64,000 nt of DNA from Pycnococcus provasolii (Eukaryota; Chlorophyta; Pseudoscourfieldiophyceae; Pseudoscourfieldiales; Pycnococcaceae): positions 62,001-126,000 of the forward strand of contig OW568885.1 of NCBI GenBank assembly GCA_938743325.2, given 5' to 3'. The notes under the pieces were generated by a model that was not told the DNA's origin, did not search any database, and worked only from the letters and a program-made list of their open reading frames with translations. The position numbers were made by a program, and so were the translations under genes. Below, in pieces: positions 1 to 10,847 of this stretch. Each line of letters starts with the position of its first letter. The first letter of the stretch is position 1.

Positions 1-948
1 GTGAACGCACGAGCGAGCGTTGGCATCGCCGGCGCCGTATGTGTACAGTTCTCGTCGAGCGACCACCTTCGTGGCATCCACGCGGTGACTTGCCGTTCCG
101 TAGAACGACGCGGCGGATGCGACGATTGTGCTCAGGTTTGCCTCCTTGTCTTCCTTGGCGATGTCGAGAGATCGCGGGACGGCAAGTGTGGCGGCGGCTT
201 CGGAAGACGGCTTGCTTTGATCGACGCCACCCGCAAATCCGGCATCTACCAAGGCTGGCATCAGGGTGGACTCGTGCCACTTCCTGAAGTCCTCCTCGAT
301 GTCGTTGTCGTCGTCGCCAAGTCCCATGCCGCAGAGTCTCTTGGCACCAAGCGCGTCGAGCCCCTTGTCGAGCGCCTTCGCCGCGGCGTTGAAGTGCTCG
401 TACTGCGTATTTCCGAGCCCGAAGACGGCGAACGTCACCCCCTTGAGCGCCTCGTGTTCGTGTCCGCTTTCGAGCGAGTCTGGCAGATCTTTGACGAGGT
501 AGTTGTGCGTTCCCATGGCTGTGTCCGTCGGGTCGCCGTCGCCGTACGTGGCGCACGCGACGACGACGAACGGTTCGTTTGCGAGTTCCCCCGCCTTGGC
601 TCGACTTTCGTACTGCTCCATGTCGACGGTTTCTACGTCGAGTTTCATGGGTGATGTCGCAAACTTCTTTCGCACGATGTCGTCCAGCTCACGCACGAAC
701 CTCTCCGCGGTTCCCGTCTGCGTTCCATACAAAATCAAAAGGCGCTGGATGGGACGGGCATCGGGCTCCAAGCGAGAGCCAGAGCGAGCAGCCAGAGCCG
801 AGCGATTATTACCCGCAGGCGCAGGCGCAGGCGCTAAAGAATTTGATAAAGACGATGACGATGACGACGACGATGGAAAGAAGAAGCGCCTGATAATCAA
901 AAGGACTAGTAAGCCTACTGAAGCTGTGAACAGCATAAACGCGAGCAT
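1..948 (-). CDS. CPR: NADPH-cytochrome P450 reductase, N-terminal part (runs off window)
   Basis: This diflavin reductase passes electrons from NADPH through FAD and FMN to microsomal P450s on the ER face. Only the membrane anchor, the FMN (flavodoxin) domain and the start of the connecting region are in the window; the FAD/NADPH half lies beyond position 1. The protein starts MLAFMLFTASVGLLVLLIIR, a single N-terminal anchor, followed by a Ser-rich linker (about residues 25-36). The FMN phosphate loop LYGTQTGTAE is near residue 73. Further flavodoxin signatures are ATYGDGDPTDTA and GLGNTQYEHFN, which is almost diagnostic for the family. The start is the ATG at 948, just before the hydrophobic anchor; a stop lies in frame upstream. 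No intron is seen in this part. Family call is secure; the symbol is generic. Confidence 0.93.
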   Translation of the reverse strand, partial: MLAFMLFTASVGLLVLLIIRRFFFPSSSSSSSSLSNSLAPAPAPAGNNRSALAARSGSRLEPDARPIQRLLILYGTQTGTAERFVRELDDIVRKKFATSPMKLDVETVDMEQYESRAKAGELANEPFVVVACATYGDGDPTDTAMGTHNYLVKDLPDSLESGHEHEALKGVTFAVFGLGNTQYEHFNAAAKALDKGLDALGAKRLCGMGLGDDDNDIEEDFRKWHESTLMPALVDAGFAGGVDQSKPSSEAAATLAVPRSLDIAKEDKEANLSTIVASAASFYGTASHRVDATKVVARRELYTYGAGDANARSCVH

Positions 949-1927
949 GGTTTCCTGGATTCCTGGATTCGCAGATGATGAAGATGACGATGACGCGCTC
1001 TAATCTTTCGATTGCCGGATGGGAACCAGCCGAGGCCCGTCCGTGGCCCTGCTTGTTTGGCAACGACGGATCCCCAACTCGACACATCTGGAACCGTTTT
1101 CCCCCTCATAAAATACTTTCCTACAATTCGCAGGAGAACGACAACGAGGGATCCCCAATGAACCAGCCAACCGTTCGTTTCTTTCCTCTATGGAAAGGAC
1201 GCAGCGACAACGAGGGATCCCCAATGAACCAGCCAACCGTTCGTTTCTTTCCTCTATGGAAAGGACGCAGCGACAACGAGGGATCCCCAATGAACCAGCC
1301 AACCGTTCGTTTCTTTCCTCTATGGAAAGGACGCAGCGACAACGAGGGATCCCCAATGAACCAAAAACCAACCACCGGGTACTTTCAGACTTTCCGTCCC
1401 CCCCGGCTGCCCGGGGTTTTCGGGGTTTTCGGGGACGTCACAGATCCCTTCCTTCATCATGCCAATCAATCGTAGTTCTTGTTTGGCGAGAATGAATGGC
1501 GCAAGAGCAAGAACAAGAGCAAGAACACAAACTGACACAAATGAGCAGAAAACTGAACAAGAATAGAATAGAATAGAGCCACAGGGACTCTTGAGCACGG
1601 CTTACTGTAAGCAGCTGTTTCTTGTTGTGCGAGTACCTTTAGTAGTCTTGAGCACGAGTAGTATTCGAAGTCGTCTCTTCTCTTCTCTTTTCGTGTATTG
1701 ATCTTTAACCTTCTCGTCTCGTCGAATAGTAGTACTGTACCACCTATTCAAGGATGCACTCGCTTATTGAGATCATAATACTGTTCTGTATGGAAAAAGA
1801 TTAAAAGAACAAAGTTCCTTGTTTCTCACTTCTTTTTTGTTACTTTTTTTATCAGGTAAAATGCTCCTTCTCACCCACACTCACATGTTCACGTCACACC
1901 ACAAACCACAAGCTCTTAGAATTGCTC
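949..1927. other. Intergenic region upstream of CPR and downstream of CP26
   Basis: No gene is supported. It holds the 66-bp tandem array listed separately, a GGGGTTTTC doublet near 1414-1432, purine-rich AAGAGCAAGAAC repeats near 1505-1530, and one TACTGTA heptamer at 1733. The open frames across the array come from the repeat period (66 is divisible by 3) and match nothing known. Confidence 0.7.
1141..1363. repeat. 66-bp tandem repeat, about 3.4 copies
   Basis: Units begin at 1141, 1207, 1273 and 1339. The first three are identical and the fourth is partial, ending shortly after AATGAACCA. Each unit carries a GGATCC core. It lies in the 5' flank of the reductase gene. The perfect identity suggests recent expansion. 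Confidence 0.95.
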
Positions 1928-2952
1928 TTAGATCTGGTTGTCCGCGAGGCTTCCGTTGCCCAAAATGGTGAGCAGGTTGTACTGGAACGGGTTGCTAACG
2001 TGCTTGTACCAGTTGGCGTACGGTCCCTCGTGCGTCACCGCAGCCTGCACGAAAACTCCAAGCATGGCAACCATCGCGAGGCGCCCGTTCTTAAGCTCCT
2101 TCACCTTGAGCTCAGCGAGGTCCTCGCCACCTCCGAGGCCGAAGGGGTCGAGGCCGAGGTTCAGCGGGTCGAACGAGAAGTCCTTGCCCGGGTACAGCGG
2201 GTCAGCCTTGCCCGTGAACGGCAGCGTGATTCCGGGAATGACGTTCTCCTGCGATCCACGGTACAGCTCCGCAGGCGCAATGAGCGCAAGCTCAAGCGCG
2301 AAGATGACGGGCAGCGGGAGCGGGATCTTCACGCCGAACCACGTCTGGTAGCCGTCGTCGAGCACGTTCTTTCCAGCCTGTGTTTATTTGTGTATTTTAG
2401 GTTAGCACCGTTCACGACGAAAAAGGATACTTTGTCACCCACACCCACACACCCCCACACACAAAAAAAAAATAATAATGAGCAAGCAAGCAAGAAGCCC
2501 CACCACTCCACAAAAGGTCGTACCTCGTACCAGACGGCGGACTCGCCGAGCGGCACACCAGCGGAGGCGATCGCCTCCGGCACAACCACGCCGACAAGTC
2601 CGAGCATGGCCCAGCGCGCGTGGATGAGCTCGGCGGCGCGGTACTTCGTGAGCGTCTCCTTGTCCGTCGCGAGGTTGAGGATGTCGAATCCGTAGTCGCC
2701 CGGCAGCGAGCCGTCGAGCACGGGGTTGTAGTCGCCTCCCTCGAGGAGTCCTCCGGGCAGGAAGAGGCGGCGGTCGGAGCCGTACCACTGCGGGTAGTCA
2801 CCGGGCTTCGAGGCTCCTCCTCCCTTCTTCTTCGGGGGCGCCTTCTTCGGGGCCGCCTTCTTCGCGCCGAACAGCGGCGCCTTCTTGACGGTCTTCGGGG
2901 CCGCCTTCTTCGCGCCGAACAGCTTCTTGGTCGCCATCATCGTCGTGTTCAT
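1928..2952 (-). CDS. LHCB5: Chlorophyll a/b-binding protein CP26 (Lhcb5), two exons
   Basis: Minor antenna protein of photosystem II, nuclear-encoded and imported into the thylakoid membrane. Exon 1 is 2524-2952 and exon 2 is 1928-2377; the 146-nt intron (2378-2523) has GTACGA and ACAG ends, phase 0, with a TGCTAAC branch-like motif about 27 nt before the acceptor. Family signatures are [17 protein letters not shown], the helix-B motif [11 protein letters not shown] and the helix-A motif [19 protein letters not shown], whose Glu/Arg pairs and Asn/His residues ligate chlorophyll. [11 protein letters not shown] near the C-terminus is closer to CP26 than to CP29. The start is the ATG of [10 protein letters not shown] at 2952; an upstream in-frame extension has no family support. 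Oddity: the N-terminal 45 residues are Lys/Ala/Pro-rich and contain [10 protein letters not shown] twice, unlike a usual Ser/Thr-rich transit peptide. Confidence 0.93.
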
Positions 2953-4035
2953 GTTTGCTAAACTATAATTGGAAGGCTTTGGACTATGGCGGAGCACGGG
3001 GCCCCCCGGCTGCGACCGGCTGCGAGACCGAAAAACTGGACCAGAATTCCCCCCTAGGGAATGTTAAAGATCAGAAGGGCGATTCTCCAAGGTGCGTTTG
3101 GATAGATTTTACGATGGGACCCGACGAGGCTCAAGGGACGAACGGGTATCCCCAAAATCTGTGGGTGAGCCATCCTTTGCTTTGCTTTGGGACATCTATC
3201 TCATTGGGACCCGTCCCTCTGGGCTCGGGTCCCTCTGGGGATCGGTTGGGCTGAGAAGTTGGGCTGGCTCGGGTTGGCCTTCCTAGGGGTTGGTTGCCTC
3301 GCCTCCTTCTTCTTTGCTGTGAGTCGCACAGTTCAGGGGAAATTGAGCATCCCATGAACAAAACCTTACGGTAATGGCACGACATACTGTATGTGGGCAA
3401 CAGGGAAACAACACAATGTGGGCAACTCGCTGCGTGTGTGCGTGGTGCTTGTTCTCGTTCTCGTGATGAGGAAGCTGTTGGGACTTGGGAGAGAAGAGAG
3501 CTTGTACCTTTAGTTGGCTTCTTTCGTCTTCGTCTTCTTCTCCTTCTTCGTCTCCTTCTCCTTTACATAACCTGCATTTATTATTTAGCGCTTTTTACGG
3601 GTTTTTGCCAAAAACGCGGAATCAAGTAAGTACCGGGTACCGGGTAGTCCTAATGAGATGAGTTTCTCCCTGAAAAACGTTGGACCGCGCAGCGCGGAAT
3701 TCACCGGACTGCCTGGGCCCAAGTCCGGGCCGCTGGGACAGGTCTGACTGATGCGAATGGAGACGGAGATCATGCCCCACCTGGGCGATGGGTGAGACTG
3801 GTCTGAGCGAGAAAGTGAGGAGGGAAGAGGGAGAAGTGAAGACAACAAGTGTCACCTGTCATCAAGAAGAGAGAAGAAGACCTGAAGAACTGAAGAAAGG
3901 AAGAAAGAAGAGAGAAGAAAAAGAAGAATTCTGTATTCGGGGTTATTAGAAGGAGTTTTGACCGGTTTAGGGTTTCTGCGCCCGCCCGCCGCGGCCGTCC
4001 TCCCCCCCCCCTGCCACCAAACGCCAACGACAATA
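2953..4035. other. Divergent intergenic region between CP26 and the mL59-like gene
   Basis: About 1.1 kb with no supported gene. It contains GGGACCC/GGGTCCC-rich blocks (near 3115-3250), a site II element TGGGCC at 3714-3719, a TACTGTA heptamer at 3385-3391 and a purine-rich GAAGAAAG tract at 3870-3930. It must hold the promoters of both flanking genes. Confidence 0.6.
3966..3975 (+). promoter_or_regulatory. Telo-box (TTTAGGGTTT) upstream of mL59-like gene
   Basis: TTTAGGGTTT lies 61 nt before the chosen ATG. In land plants this element marks promoters of ribosomal protein genes, which fits the downstream product. Assigning it the same role here is inference. Confidence 0.5.
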
Positions 4036-4860
4036 ATGGCGACAACGATGTTCGCGGCAGCAGCATCTTTGTCTTTGAAGAGGTTTCCTCTTGGTGGTGG
4101 TGGTCTCAAGTACTCTTTGCGCACTTCTTTGCCATCCTCTCCTTTTCCTCCCCCTCTTAAGATTGGTCTCGTTTCAGTCTCGTCTGCTTTTGCGCACTCG
4201 TCTGCTTTTGCGCACGTCGCCTCTCACTCTCCTCAGGCGCAGTCATCACGCCTTGGTGCTCGGGACTCTTTCCCATCATCAGTGGTCCCACAGCACCAAC
4301 ACATGTGGTGCTCATGCAACGCCCCCACCACGCCTTCTTCCTCACCAGGCTTCCGTTTTCACGGTCGGCGTTCGTTCGCGAGCTGGCTTGGCAAGTTTCC
4401 AAAAGAGTCAGAGAAAGCGCCCGAAGAATACGCGAAGAACAAGTGGATGCACCACTTTCCCAAAGTATACCAAGACAAAAAACTCAACCTGATACCGCGC
4501 ATGGGAAGACCGCCCATCAGCGGACTCGAACGAGCGAGAAGGAGGAAGGCGCTCATCATGTCAGGAAGAGGACACGAACTGCTGCAGGGAGGAGAGATGG
4601 ACTGGCTCTACAACGACAACTACAAAAGTCCACGATTCAGACCAGAGGGACGACCACCAAAGGGACATAAGCCGGAACGAGTGCAGAGACAAAGGTGGGA
4701 GGCGATCAAAACGGCTCTCGAGGGCATGGACGACAAAATCGCAAAGTATCGCGAGAAGAGGCACGCGTGGAAGAAAAAGGTGACTCCACTCGACGCCGTG
4801 CTCTACGACCACTCGCCGAAGAGACTCAGGAGGCTATACAGGGAGAAAGGATTTCAGTGA
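4036..4860 (+). CDS. Probable mitochondrial large ribosomal subunit protein mL59-like
   Basis: 274-residue basic protein, single exon. Residues 1 to about 120 form a long Ser/Ala/Arg-rich presequence ending near FHGRRSFAS, typical of a mitochondrial targeting peptide, with a small SSAFAH duplication inside. The mature part has LIPRMGRPPISGLERARRRK and a C-terminal block RWEAIKTALEGMDDKIAKYR followed by EKRHAWKKK. That resembles the mL59/mL64 group of mitoribosomal proteins, where a conserved helix of the type ME-MP-I-EYR is followed by basic residues. The match is from memory of the family and has not been tested. The ATG at 4036 is chosen because the longer frame starts only with TTG. A telo-box upstream fits a translation gene. 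Alternative: another organellar ribosome-associated basic protein. Confidence 0.55.
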   Translation: MATTMFAAAASLSLKRFPLGGGGLKYSLRTSLPSSPFPPPLKIGLVSVSSAFAHSSAFAHVASHSPQAQSSRLGARDSFPSSVVPQHQHMWCSCNAPTTPSSSPGFRFHGRRSFASWLGKFPKESEKAPEEYAKNKWMHHFPKVYQDKKLNLIPRMGRPPISGLERARRRKALIMSGRGHELLQGGEMDWLYNDNYKSPRFRPEGRPPKGHKPERVQRQRWEAIKTALEGMDDKIAKYREKRHAWKKKVTPLDAVLYDHSPKRLRRLYREKGFQ

Positions 4861-4965
4861 AAAAATCAACAGTCAATGGAATGTACAACTTACACACGCC
4901 GAAAACAAAATGTTGGTTGAAATTCGTTGTACTTTAAGTTACTGGTGTATGTAGGAGTCAGTCAG

Positions 4966-6384
4966 TCAGTCAAATAGCCGGTCACCTCGTGCCACACCAG
5001 CAAATACCAGAGCACCGCCGACGTCCAGGGCGGCACACAGCACCAGTGCGGCAACCCAGCCACTTCTGTGCTCGCCACCACCAAACGCGTCGAGCACCAT
5101 GCCCGTCACGCTCACACCGACAATGCCCGCGATGGTGCCACACGTGTTGGAAATGCCCATCACCACGCCGGCGTACCGAGGTGCAACGTCCATGTGGTTC
5201 ACACTAAAACCACCACGAGCGATGCCGTGAAAGAACAGCGTCAGCGTCGCAAACATCAAACCCGAGTCTGGTGCGTCGGCCATAGGCATTCCAACCAAGG
5301 CTGCCGCGCCGAGCGCAAATCCCACGCTATTCACAAGCTTGCGCGACGATGCGACGGACATGCCAAGGCGGGTGATGCACTTGTCGCCGAGAACGCCGCC
5401 TAGAATTGTCGCAACGAACATCGACAGGTACGGAAGAACCTTGCCCACCGCTCCTAAGTCAGCGAGGCGTATGCCAAGAAGTTGCTCAAAGTACGTCGGC
5501 AGCCAGTTCATCACCACGTAGAAGGAATAGTGGAATGTGAAGTTGTTCAGCGCAATGGCCATCACGGGAGGTGCGGTAACGAGAGCACGCCAAGGGACGA
5601 CGGATGAGTTGCCGCCGCCCGTTTCGCTGCCGCCTCCTCCTTCGCCGCCTCCTCCCGCTCCTCCTCCCGCGCCATTCAGGTGCGACTTGTGTTCCCCACC
5701 CGAGTCGCCCTCCGCCGCCTTCTCCACATCCGCCGCGCTTCCAGACGTACCTCGCCGGTCAACGCCAACGCTCATCAGGCCCACCTTCACCCACAGCGCG
5801 AGCCAAACCAGGCCCGCGATGCCACATGCTCGGTTGACGCTCCCCGCACCGCCGTGCTTTGCAAACGTAGGTAGCGTCGCGTACGCAAGCGCCGAGCCAA
5901 GGTACATGCCCGCGGTGGTTAAGCTAGTGAGCGTCCCTCTTTCGTGCGGCGCGAGCCACAGGGCGAGAACGGTGTGCACGGACGGTATGATCACGCCCTG
6001 CGCCACACCGCTTAGAAGCCTCAGCAAGCACGTCACCGCGACTGCGCTCCCGTCGCGCGGCAGCAAGACGGAGATGGTGGCCCACGTCGCGAACGCGCAC
6101 GCGAGCACGCGTCCACCTCCGTGCTTTTTCGCGAGCCACGACCCCGGGATCTGCGACGTCGCGTATCCGTAGTAGAACGCCGACAGCACGTGCCCCTTAG
6201 TCGTTTGCGACAGCCCCGCCAGAGACGCCGCGTGCGTGTACGCGATCGAGAACCCGACGCGCTCGATGTAGAACGTGAGCACGGCGAGGAAGCACAGGAA
6301 CACGACGAGGAGCTTCGTGCGCACCATCGCGGGGTCGCGGGAGGATGGGGTGATGCAGCTTCCGGAGGTCACTAATCCGGACAT
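4966..6384 (-). CDS. Major facilitator transporter, SLC17/PHT4 (anion:cation symporter) type
   Basis: 472 residues, no intron, about 12 hydrophobic segments split 6+6 by a Gly/Ser-rich cytosolic loop (about residues 215-265). The N-terminal half has the pattern ERVGFSIAYTHAA, then LSAFYYGYATSQIPGSWLA with KKHGGGRVL, then RLLSGVAQGVIIPSVHTVL and LAPHERG. These match the first half of PHT4/ANTR and vesicular-glutamate-type SLC17 carriers, which move phosphate or organic anions across plastid, Golgi or plasma membranes. The substrate cannot be read from sequence. A second ATG (MVRTKLLVVF, about 19 codons in) could also serve; there is no clear transit peptide. The stop sits 105 bp from the end of the convergent mL59-like gene. 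Confidence 0.85.
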   Translation of the reverse strand: MSGLVTSGSCITPSSRDPAMVRTKLLVVFLCFLAVLTFYIERVGFSIAYTHAASLAGLSQTTKGHVLSAFYYGYATSQIPGSWLAKKHGGGRVLACAFATWATISVLLPRDGSAVAVTCLLRLLSGVAQGVIIPSVHTVLALWLAPHERGTLTSLTTAGMYLGSALAYATLPTFAKHGGAGSVNRACGIAGLVWLALWVKVGLMSVGVDRRGTSGSAADVEKAAEGDSGGEHKSHLNGAGGGAGGGGEGGGGSETGGGNSSVVPWRALVTAPPVMAIALNNFTFHYSFYVVMNWLPTYFEQLLGIRLADLGAVGKVLPYLSMFVATILGGVLGDKCITRLGMSVASSRKLVNSVGFALGAAALVGMPMADAPDSGLMFATLTLFFHGIARGGFSVNHMDVAPRYAGVVMGISNTCGTIAGIVGVSVTGMVLDAFGGGEHRSGWVAALVLCAALDVGGALVFAGVARGDRLFD

Positions 6385-6857
6385 AAGCCGAGCCTAAGCC
6401 ACCAAACCAAACCAAGTGAACCAAACCAAACCAAACGTTCCACAGCGACTTATGGAGGTGCTTATGGAGGTGCGCTGAAGATGAAGAGGCACAGAAGAAG
6501 GCACAGAAGAAGGCACAGGAGGCCCAACAAGAGTCCGAGGAGATGGCGGAGCATTCAGGTTCGAAAAGAATACGGCAGAGAATATCAGAATACGACAAGA
6601 GAGCACGGGGTTACACGACGAGAGCAAGGAACAAGGAACCATCCAAACCCCGAAAACCAATGAACGGGGCCCCGAATGAGCATGTGACCAGCCAGGATCA
6701 GGATAGAAAGCATGGGTCGGTCGGTCGGTCTGTCGGTCGGTCTTGATTTTGGTGTGTTTGGCTTACACAACTCGCATTCACAAAAATGATGATATGCATG
6801 TACCTTAGTCTATGTAGTTTTTCTCATTCTTCTAGAGCTAGAATTCTACTTCCTTCC
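6385..6857. other. Intergenic region with simple repeats
   Basis: No gene seen. It holds AACC(A)-rich repeats (6405-6436), AGAAGGCAC repeats (6490-6515) and a (GGTC)n tract at about 6715-6744. TTACA near 6765 (TGTAA on the minus strand) lies about 90 nt past the stop of the AP2 gene and could be its poly(A) signal. Confidence 0.55.
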
Positions 6858-9118
6858 TTAGCGAGTTGCTGTCGCAGCAGCGTTGTTCGTTTCCGTGGTT
6901 GGGTTGGCGCCGAAGCCGAAGATGGACGCCAAGCGGCTGTAGCTGTTCGGCTGATCGCCCGGCGTCGTCGACATCATCACGCCGGACATGTTCTTCTCGC
7001 GAAACAGACTGCCAAACGAACCAATCAGGCTTCCCATCATGCTGTCCATCCAAGATCCACCTGGCGTGCTCGGATTCTCTCCACGACCTGACAGAGGATC
7101 GCGCGACACTCTCCGTCTCCCCGGAGCCTGCTGGATCTGCTCGGGGGGTGAAATATTCTGCGCCTGGCTCGGAGGATAAGCGCCGCGCACGCCCGTTGTA
7201 TCGTGAGCCTGGCGCATGGAACCGCCTTGTGACCCATCACCCACACCCTTGTTGACACCCTTCGTCGAGATTAGGATCGGATCGTGACCTCCCTCATCCA
7301 GGCTATTGGATGGTGGGAAGATGAACTCCGTACCCGATCCGCGATTTGGACCTGGCGGGCTGTTCATCGCCACGCCCAATCCGCCAGCCTTCTGCGCAGC
7401 ACGCGCCTGCCCAGACTGATGATTGGGGTTCAACTTCGACTTTGCCCTCTCGTCAACAAGCCCCTTGCCTCCCAGCTTGCCTCGATTCGGCAGTGGCGCC
7501 AGCGGCGACTTCTCGTCATCCTCCTCCGTGCTGACGAACGCCGGCGCGAAGTCCGAGCCTCCGTCGCCGTCAAGTCCATCCGTGTCAAAGTCGAATGCGA
7601 AGATGTCATCGTCGAGTTCGCGGCCACGGCCGCTGCCCTCTCCACGTCCCGCGGCGCCCATCAAGCCTCCCGCACCTCCCGCAGGACCGACTGGGAAGTG
7701 AGACAACGGCGGCGCGGGCATTGTCGCCGTGGCGCCGAGTGCGCCTGGTCCCATCGGACGAGGGTCCATCATTCCCGGAGCGCCGAGCATGCCCGGGGGC
7801 GGCATCATGCCTGGCGGGAAATCCCCAAACGGAGGTGGTGGCATTGGTGCACCCTGCTTGCTCGTGCCAGCAGGACGCTTGAATGGCATCGTCGGCGGAC
7901 CGAGGTGCTTCTTCACCTTCTGCCTCTGCTTCTGAGGCTGCGCCGTGACGCCGTCGGGGAAGTTGAGAACAGCCTGCTCGCCGCGAATCTCCTTCGCCGC
8001 TTGGTCGTACGCGCGCGCAGCCTCCTCCGGGCTGTCGTACGTGCCGAGCCAGCGGCGCACACCCTGTCTCGGATCGCGGATTTCAGCCGCCCACTTTCCC
8101 CACTTTCGCTGTCGAACGCCGCGGTATTCCGACGAGCAGTGCACGAGGTCGTCCTCCTCGCCACTCCCCTTCGTGCCACCACCGCCATCCCTGGGAGCGG
8201 GAGGGGGGGCGGGTGGTGGAGGCTTGGGCGCCGTCGCCGCGGCTGCGTTAGCGGCGGGCGTCACCACCGCCGAGCCTCCAGGAGGTGGCACGTGAGCAGG
8301 GAGCATTCCAACGTGCTGCTGTGACGGCGGCGGAGGCATTGTGCTGCCACTCGGTGGCTGTGCCGAGACGGGTGGCATCATCTTTCCAACGACCGGTGCA
8401 CCCTGATGCGGCATGGCTGCCGCGGCGGTTCCCATGCCTGGTGGCATCATCATCGGCATGTTTGCTTGAGGCATCATCATCGCCGCCGCGGTGCTTCCAG
8501 GGGGGAAAGGTGCACCTCCGCTGACGGGAGGCATGGCACCGCTGCTGACGGGAGGAGGCATCACCATTTGGCCGTTTGACATCACCGGCATCGGCATCAC
8601 GCCTGGCGGGATTGGCGACGTGTTGGCGTACATGGGAAAGTGCGGCGGTGGAACGCCCGGAGGTGGCGTGAGGTGCTGCTGGCCTTGCATCATCATCGGC
8701 GGTGGCGTCGTCGACCCTCCTCCCATCATCGGCGGCACCGCCTGCATGTTTGGCAAGGTGTTGTTCTTCGCTGCCGCCTTCGCCGCCGCGGCTTGAGCGG
8801 CAGCCTGCACGGCAGCCACCGCAGCCGCGGGCGTTCCTGGTAGAGGCATGCCCCCCGGAGGCATTGGCATGGCGTAGTATCCGCTCGGGGGTGGCGGTGT
8901 TGTTTGTGTCACCAGCTGTGGCGGCGGTGCTGCCGTAGCGGGCGGTGGCTGTGTCGTTGCAGGTGCAGCCAATGCGTTGGTTGGTGGAGGTGTTGTGGTC
9001 ATCAGTCCCACGGGTACTCCTCCTACTCCTCCTCCCACGGACTTGACGTGCTGCGGAGGCGTTGTTGGTGGTGGTTGCGATGTCAGTGGCATCTGGTATG
9101 TCGCTGCTGTTGGGCTGT

Positions 9119-9150
<32 letters not shown>

Positions 9151-9263
9151 ATCATGAGCTGAGGAGGCAAGCTAGGCACAACTTGGTTGTTGTGCTGCTG
9201 GTGCTGGTGCTGGTGCTGCTGCTGTTCCGGAGCCTGAGGCATCAGTCCCCCCGTGGACGTCAT
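6858..9263 (-). CDS. Large AP2/ERF-domain transcription factor
   Basis: 801 residues, single exon, ATG at 9263. One AP2/ERF DNA-binding domain lies at about residues 376-436: [19 protein letters not shown], then [18 protein letters not shown] and [10 protein letters not shown]. It holds the WGKWAAEIR and WLGT strands that contact the GCC-box type site. The rest is disordered. The first 350 residues are Gln/Pro/Met/Gly-rich, with a run of about 10 Gln near residue 45 and many PPGGMP-like repeats, like an activation domain. The C-terminal half is Gly/Pro/Asp-rich and ends with a short hydrophobic/aromatic block ([17 protein letters not shown]). Most land-plant ERFs are 150-350 residues, so this one is unusually long. 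The target genes are unknown. Confidence 0.9.
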
Positions 9264-10847
9264 ATTGTTATTCCAAGGGACGATAAAAAGATAATTAATT
9301 ATCTTCTATGTGTACTTTTTCCTTTTATGACGAGTTACTCAATGAATGAGAACACACAGGAGTAAACGTACGAGTAAACCTTCGAGGACGAAGTTGTGAC
9401 ACGACACAACGACAATTGGGAATGAAGAGACAACGCGTCGCCAAAACAGGAAGAAGAAGAAGAATTGGTTCCGGGGGAGCGAGAACGGTTGAGAAAGAAA
9501 AGAGAAAGAAAAAAAAACAGAACAGGAAAGAACAGGGTCTCTCCCAAAAGAACAAATACTGGAGTTGGTTGGGCCCCAGGAGACTGCTGGAAAAACAAGG
9601 TACTTCCTACCCAGGTCCAGGTGATTGGGGTGGGCCAATGAAGGTGGGGGGATGAGACGAAACGAAACGAAACTCGCTCGTCTCTGATGTCTGAGGAGGA
9701 AAAAAGGCTCTCCAAAAAAAAAGGCCACGACATTTCATCTGCGAGCGATCTGGCGTCGGAAACAACAGAAAAAGAACCCTCTGATCTGACAGTTTCTGAC
9801 TTCTCCCATGGTGATCCCTGAGGGAACAAAAATGCACGTCATCTGGGGAGGTTTCCGCATGACCGGGTGACCGACCGGATTCCTCGGCAGGGGACAGTTG
9901 ACACGAACTTACCGTATCCCCTTACCGAAGGGGATATTCTTAGTTCTTACGTGCTTCTCGTTGGGTTTCATGGGTTTCGCAAACTCCTGCTTGCAAACAC
10001 ACAGACAAAAAAAACAACCCTTGAGAAGAAGAAGAAGTACGGGTAGAAAGAACATCGAGGCGAGCACATCAACATCAACATCAACCTCCGATAACAAACG
10101 AGTCGATGACAGAAGAGTCTGCACCGTCTTGCTCGCTCGCTCGATCGACTGGCCCTCGAGTCTACCTCTCATGTCCTCGACCTCTCCCAACGCGAAGATT
10201 CGATGGTGTCGCTTTTTTTCAGCATCCACGCGTTGAAGAGACAATGGAATGGCGTGCCAAAATTGCGATATTTCTGCGTTTTTTTGGATTTTCCCGTCGG
10301 TTTTTTTCATTTGGATGGTGGAGATTGTTAGATCGTAACGTGCTGCGTGAATTGCTTTGTAAAGGCGTGTCGCCACTCGCCTGTGGCCGTTCGGGCCCGT
10401 CTTTCGTGTCTGATTTCCTGCGTCCCTTCGACTCAGGTTCTTCAGGACTTTATTTCTGATATTTACAGAGGAATATTTACAGAGAAGAATTCATGTGGAA
10501 CCCTGTCACTCCTTTCCTTCTTCCCCCTCGGATGACTCCCCCCATGCACATGCTCTGCTCGACTGCAAACATGACCCACCCTCAAGAATGACCAATAATC
10601 CAATAAAATCCAACATCCATCCATCTGGCTAACCCCTAACCGATCTATGTAAAAGCCCTAAACTTTTTGACATCCTACAGTAAATTGGGTGGTTCAGCCT
10701 TGAAATGTCGAGCACGCGCACGCCACCATGGCGGTCACACGCGCGTTAACTGCCACTATAGGCTTAGCCTTATTAGGCGCGTACCTCCTGCACTACCTCT
10801 TATCAGCTCTCTCAAAACCATTCCCCGACGACGACTGATCGCTCTGC
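9264..10847. other. Divergent intergenic region between AP2 gene and HRQ1-like gene
   Basis: About 1.6 kb with no supported gene; short frames here look like noise. It contains two site II elements (TGGGCC at 9570-9575 and 9631-9636), AG-rich tracts (9445-9545), an ACATCA triplet repeat near 10065-10085, telomere-like CCCTAA pieces at 10630-10660 and one TACAGTA at 10676-10682. Confidence 0.55.

Noticed and set aside
1000-1475. Repeated peptide frames on both strands over the 66-bp array
   Set aside because: They repeat only because the DNA unit is 66 bp; nothing protein-like lies outside the array.
7284-8324. 346-codon plus-strand frame across the AP2 gene
   Set aside because: Arg/Leu/Ala-rich shadow of the minus-strand AP2/ERF gene, which has a clear DNA-binding domain.
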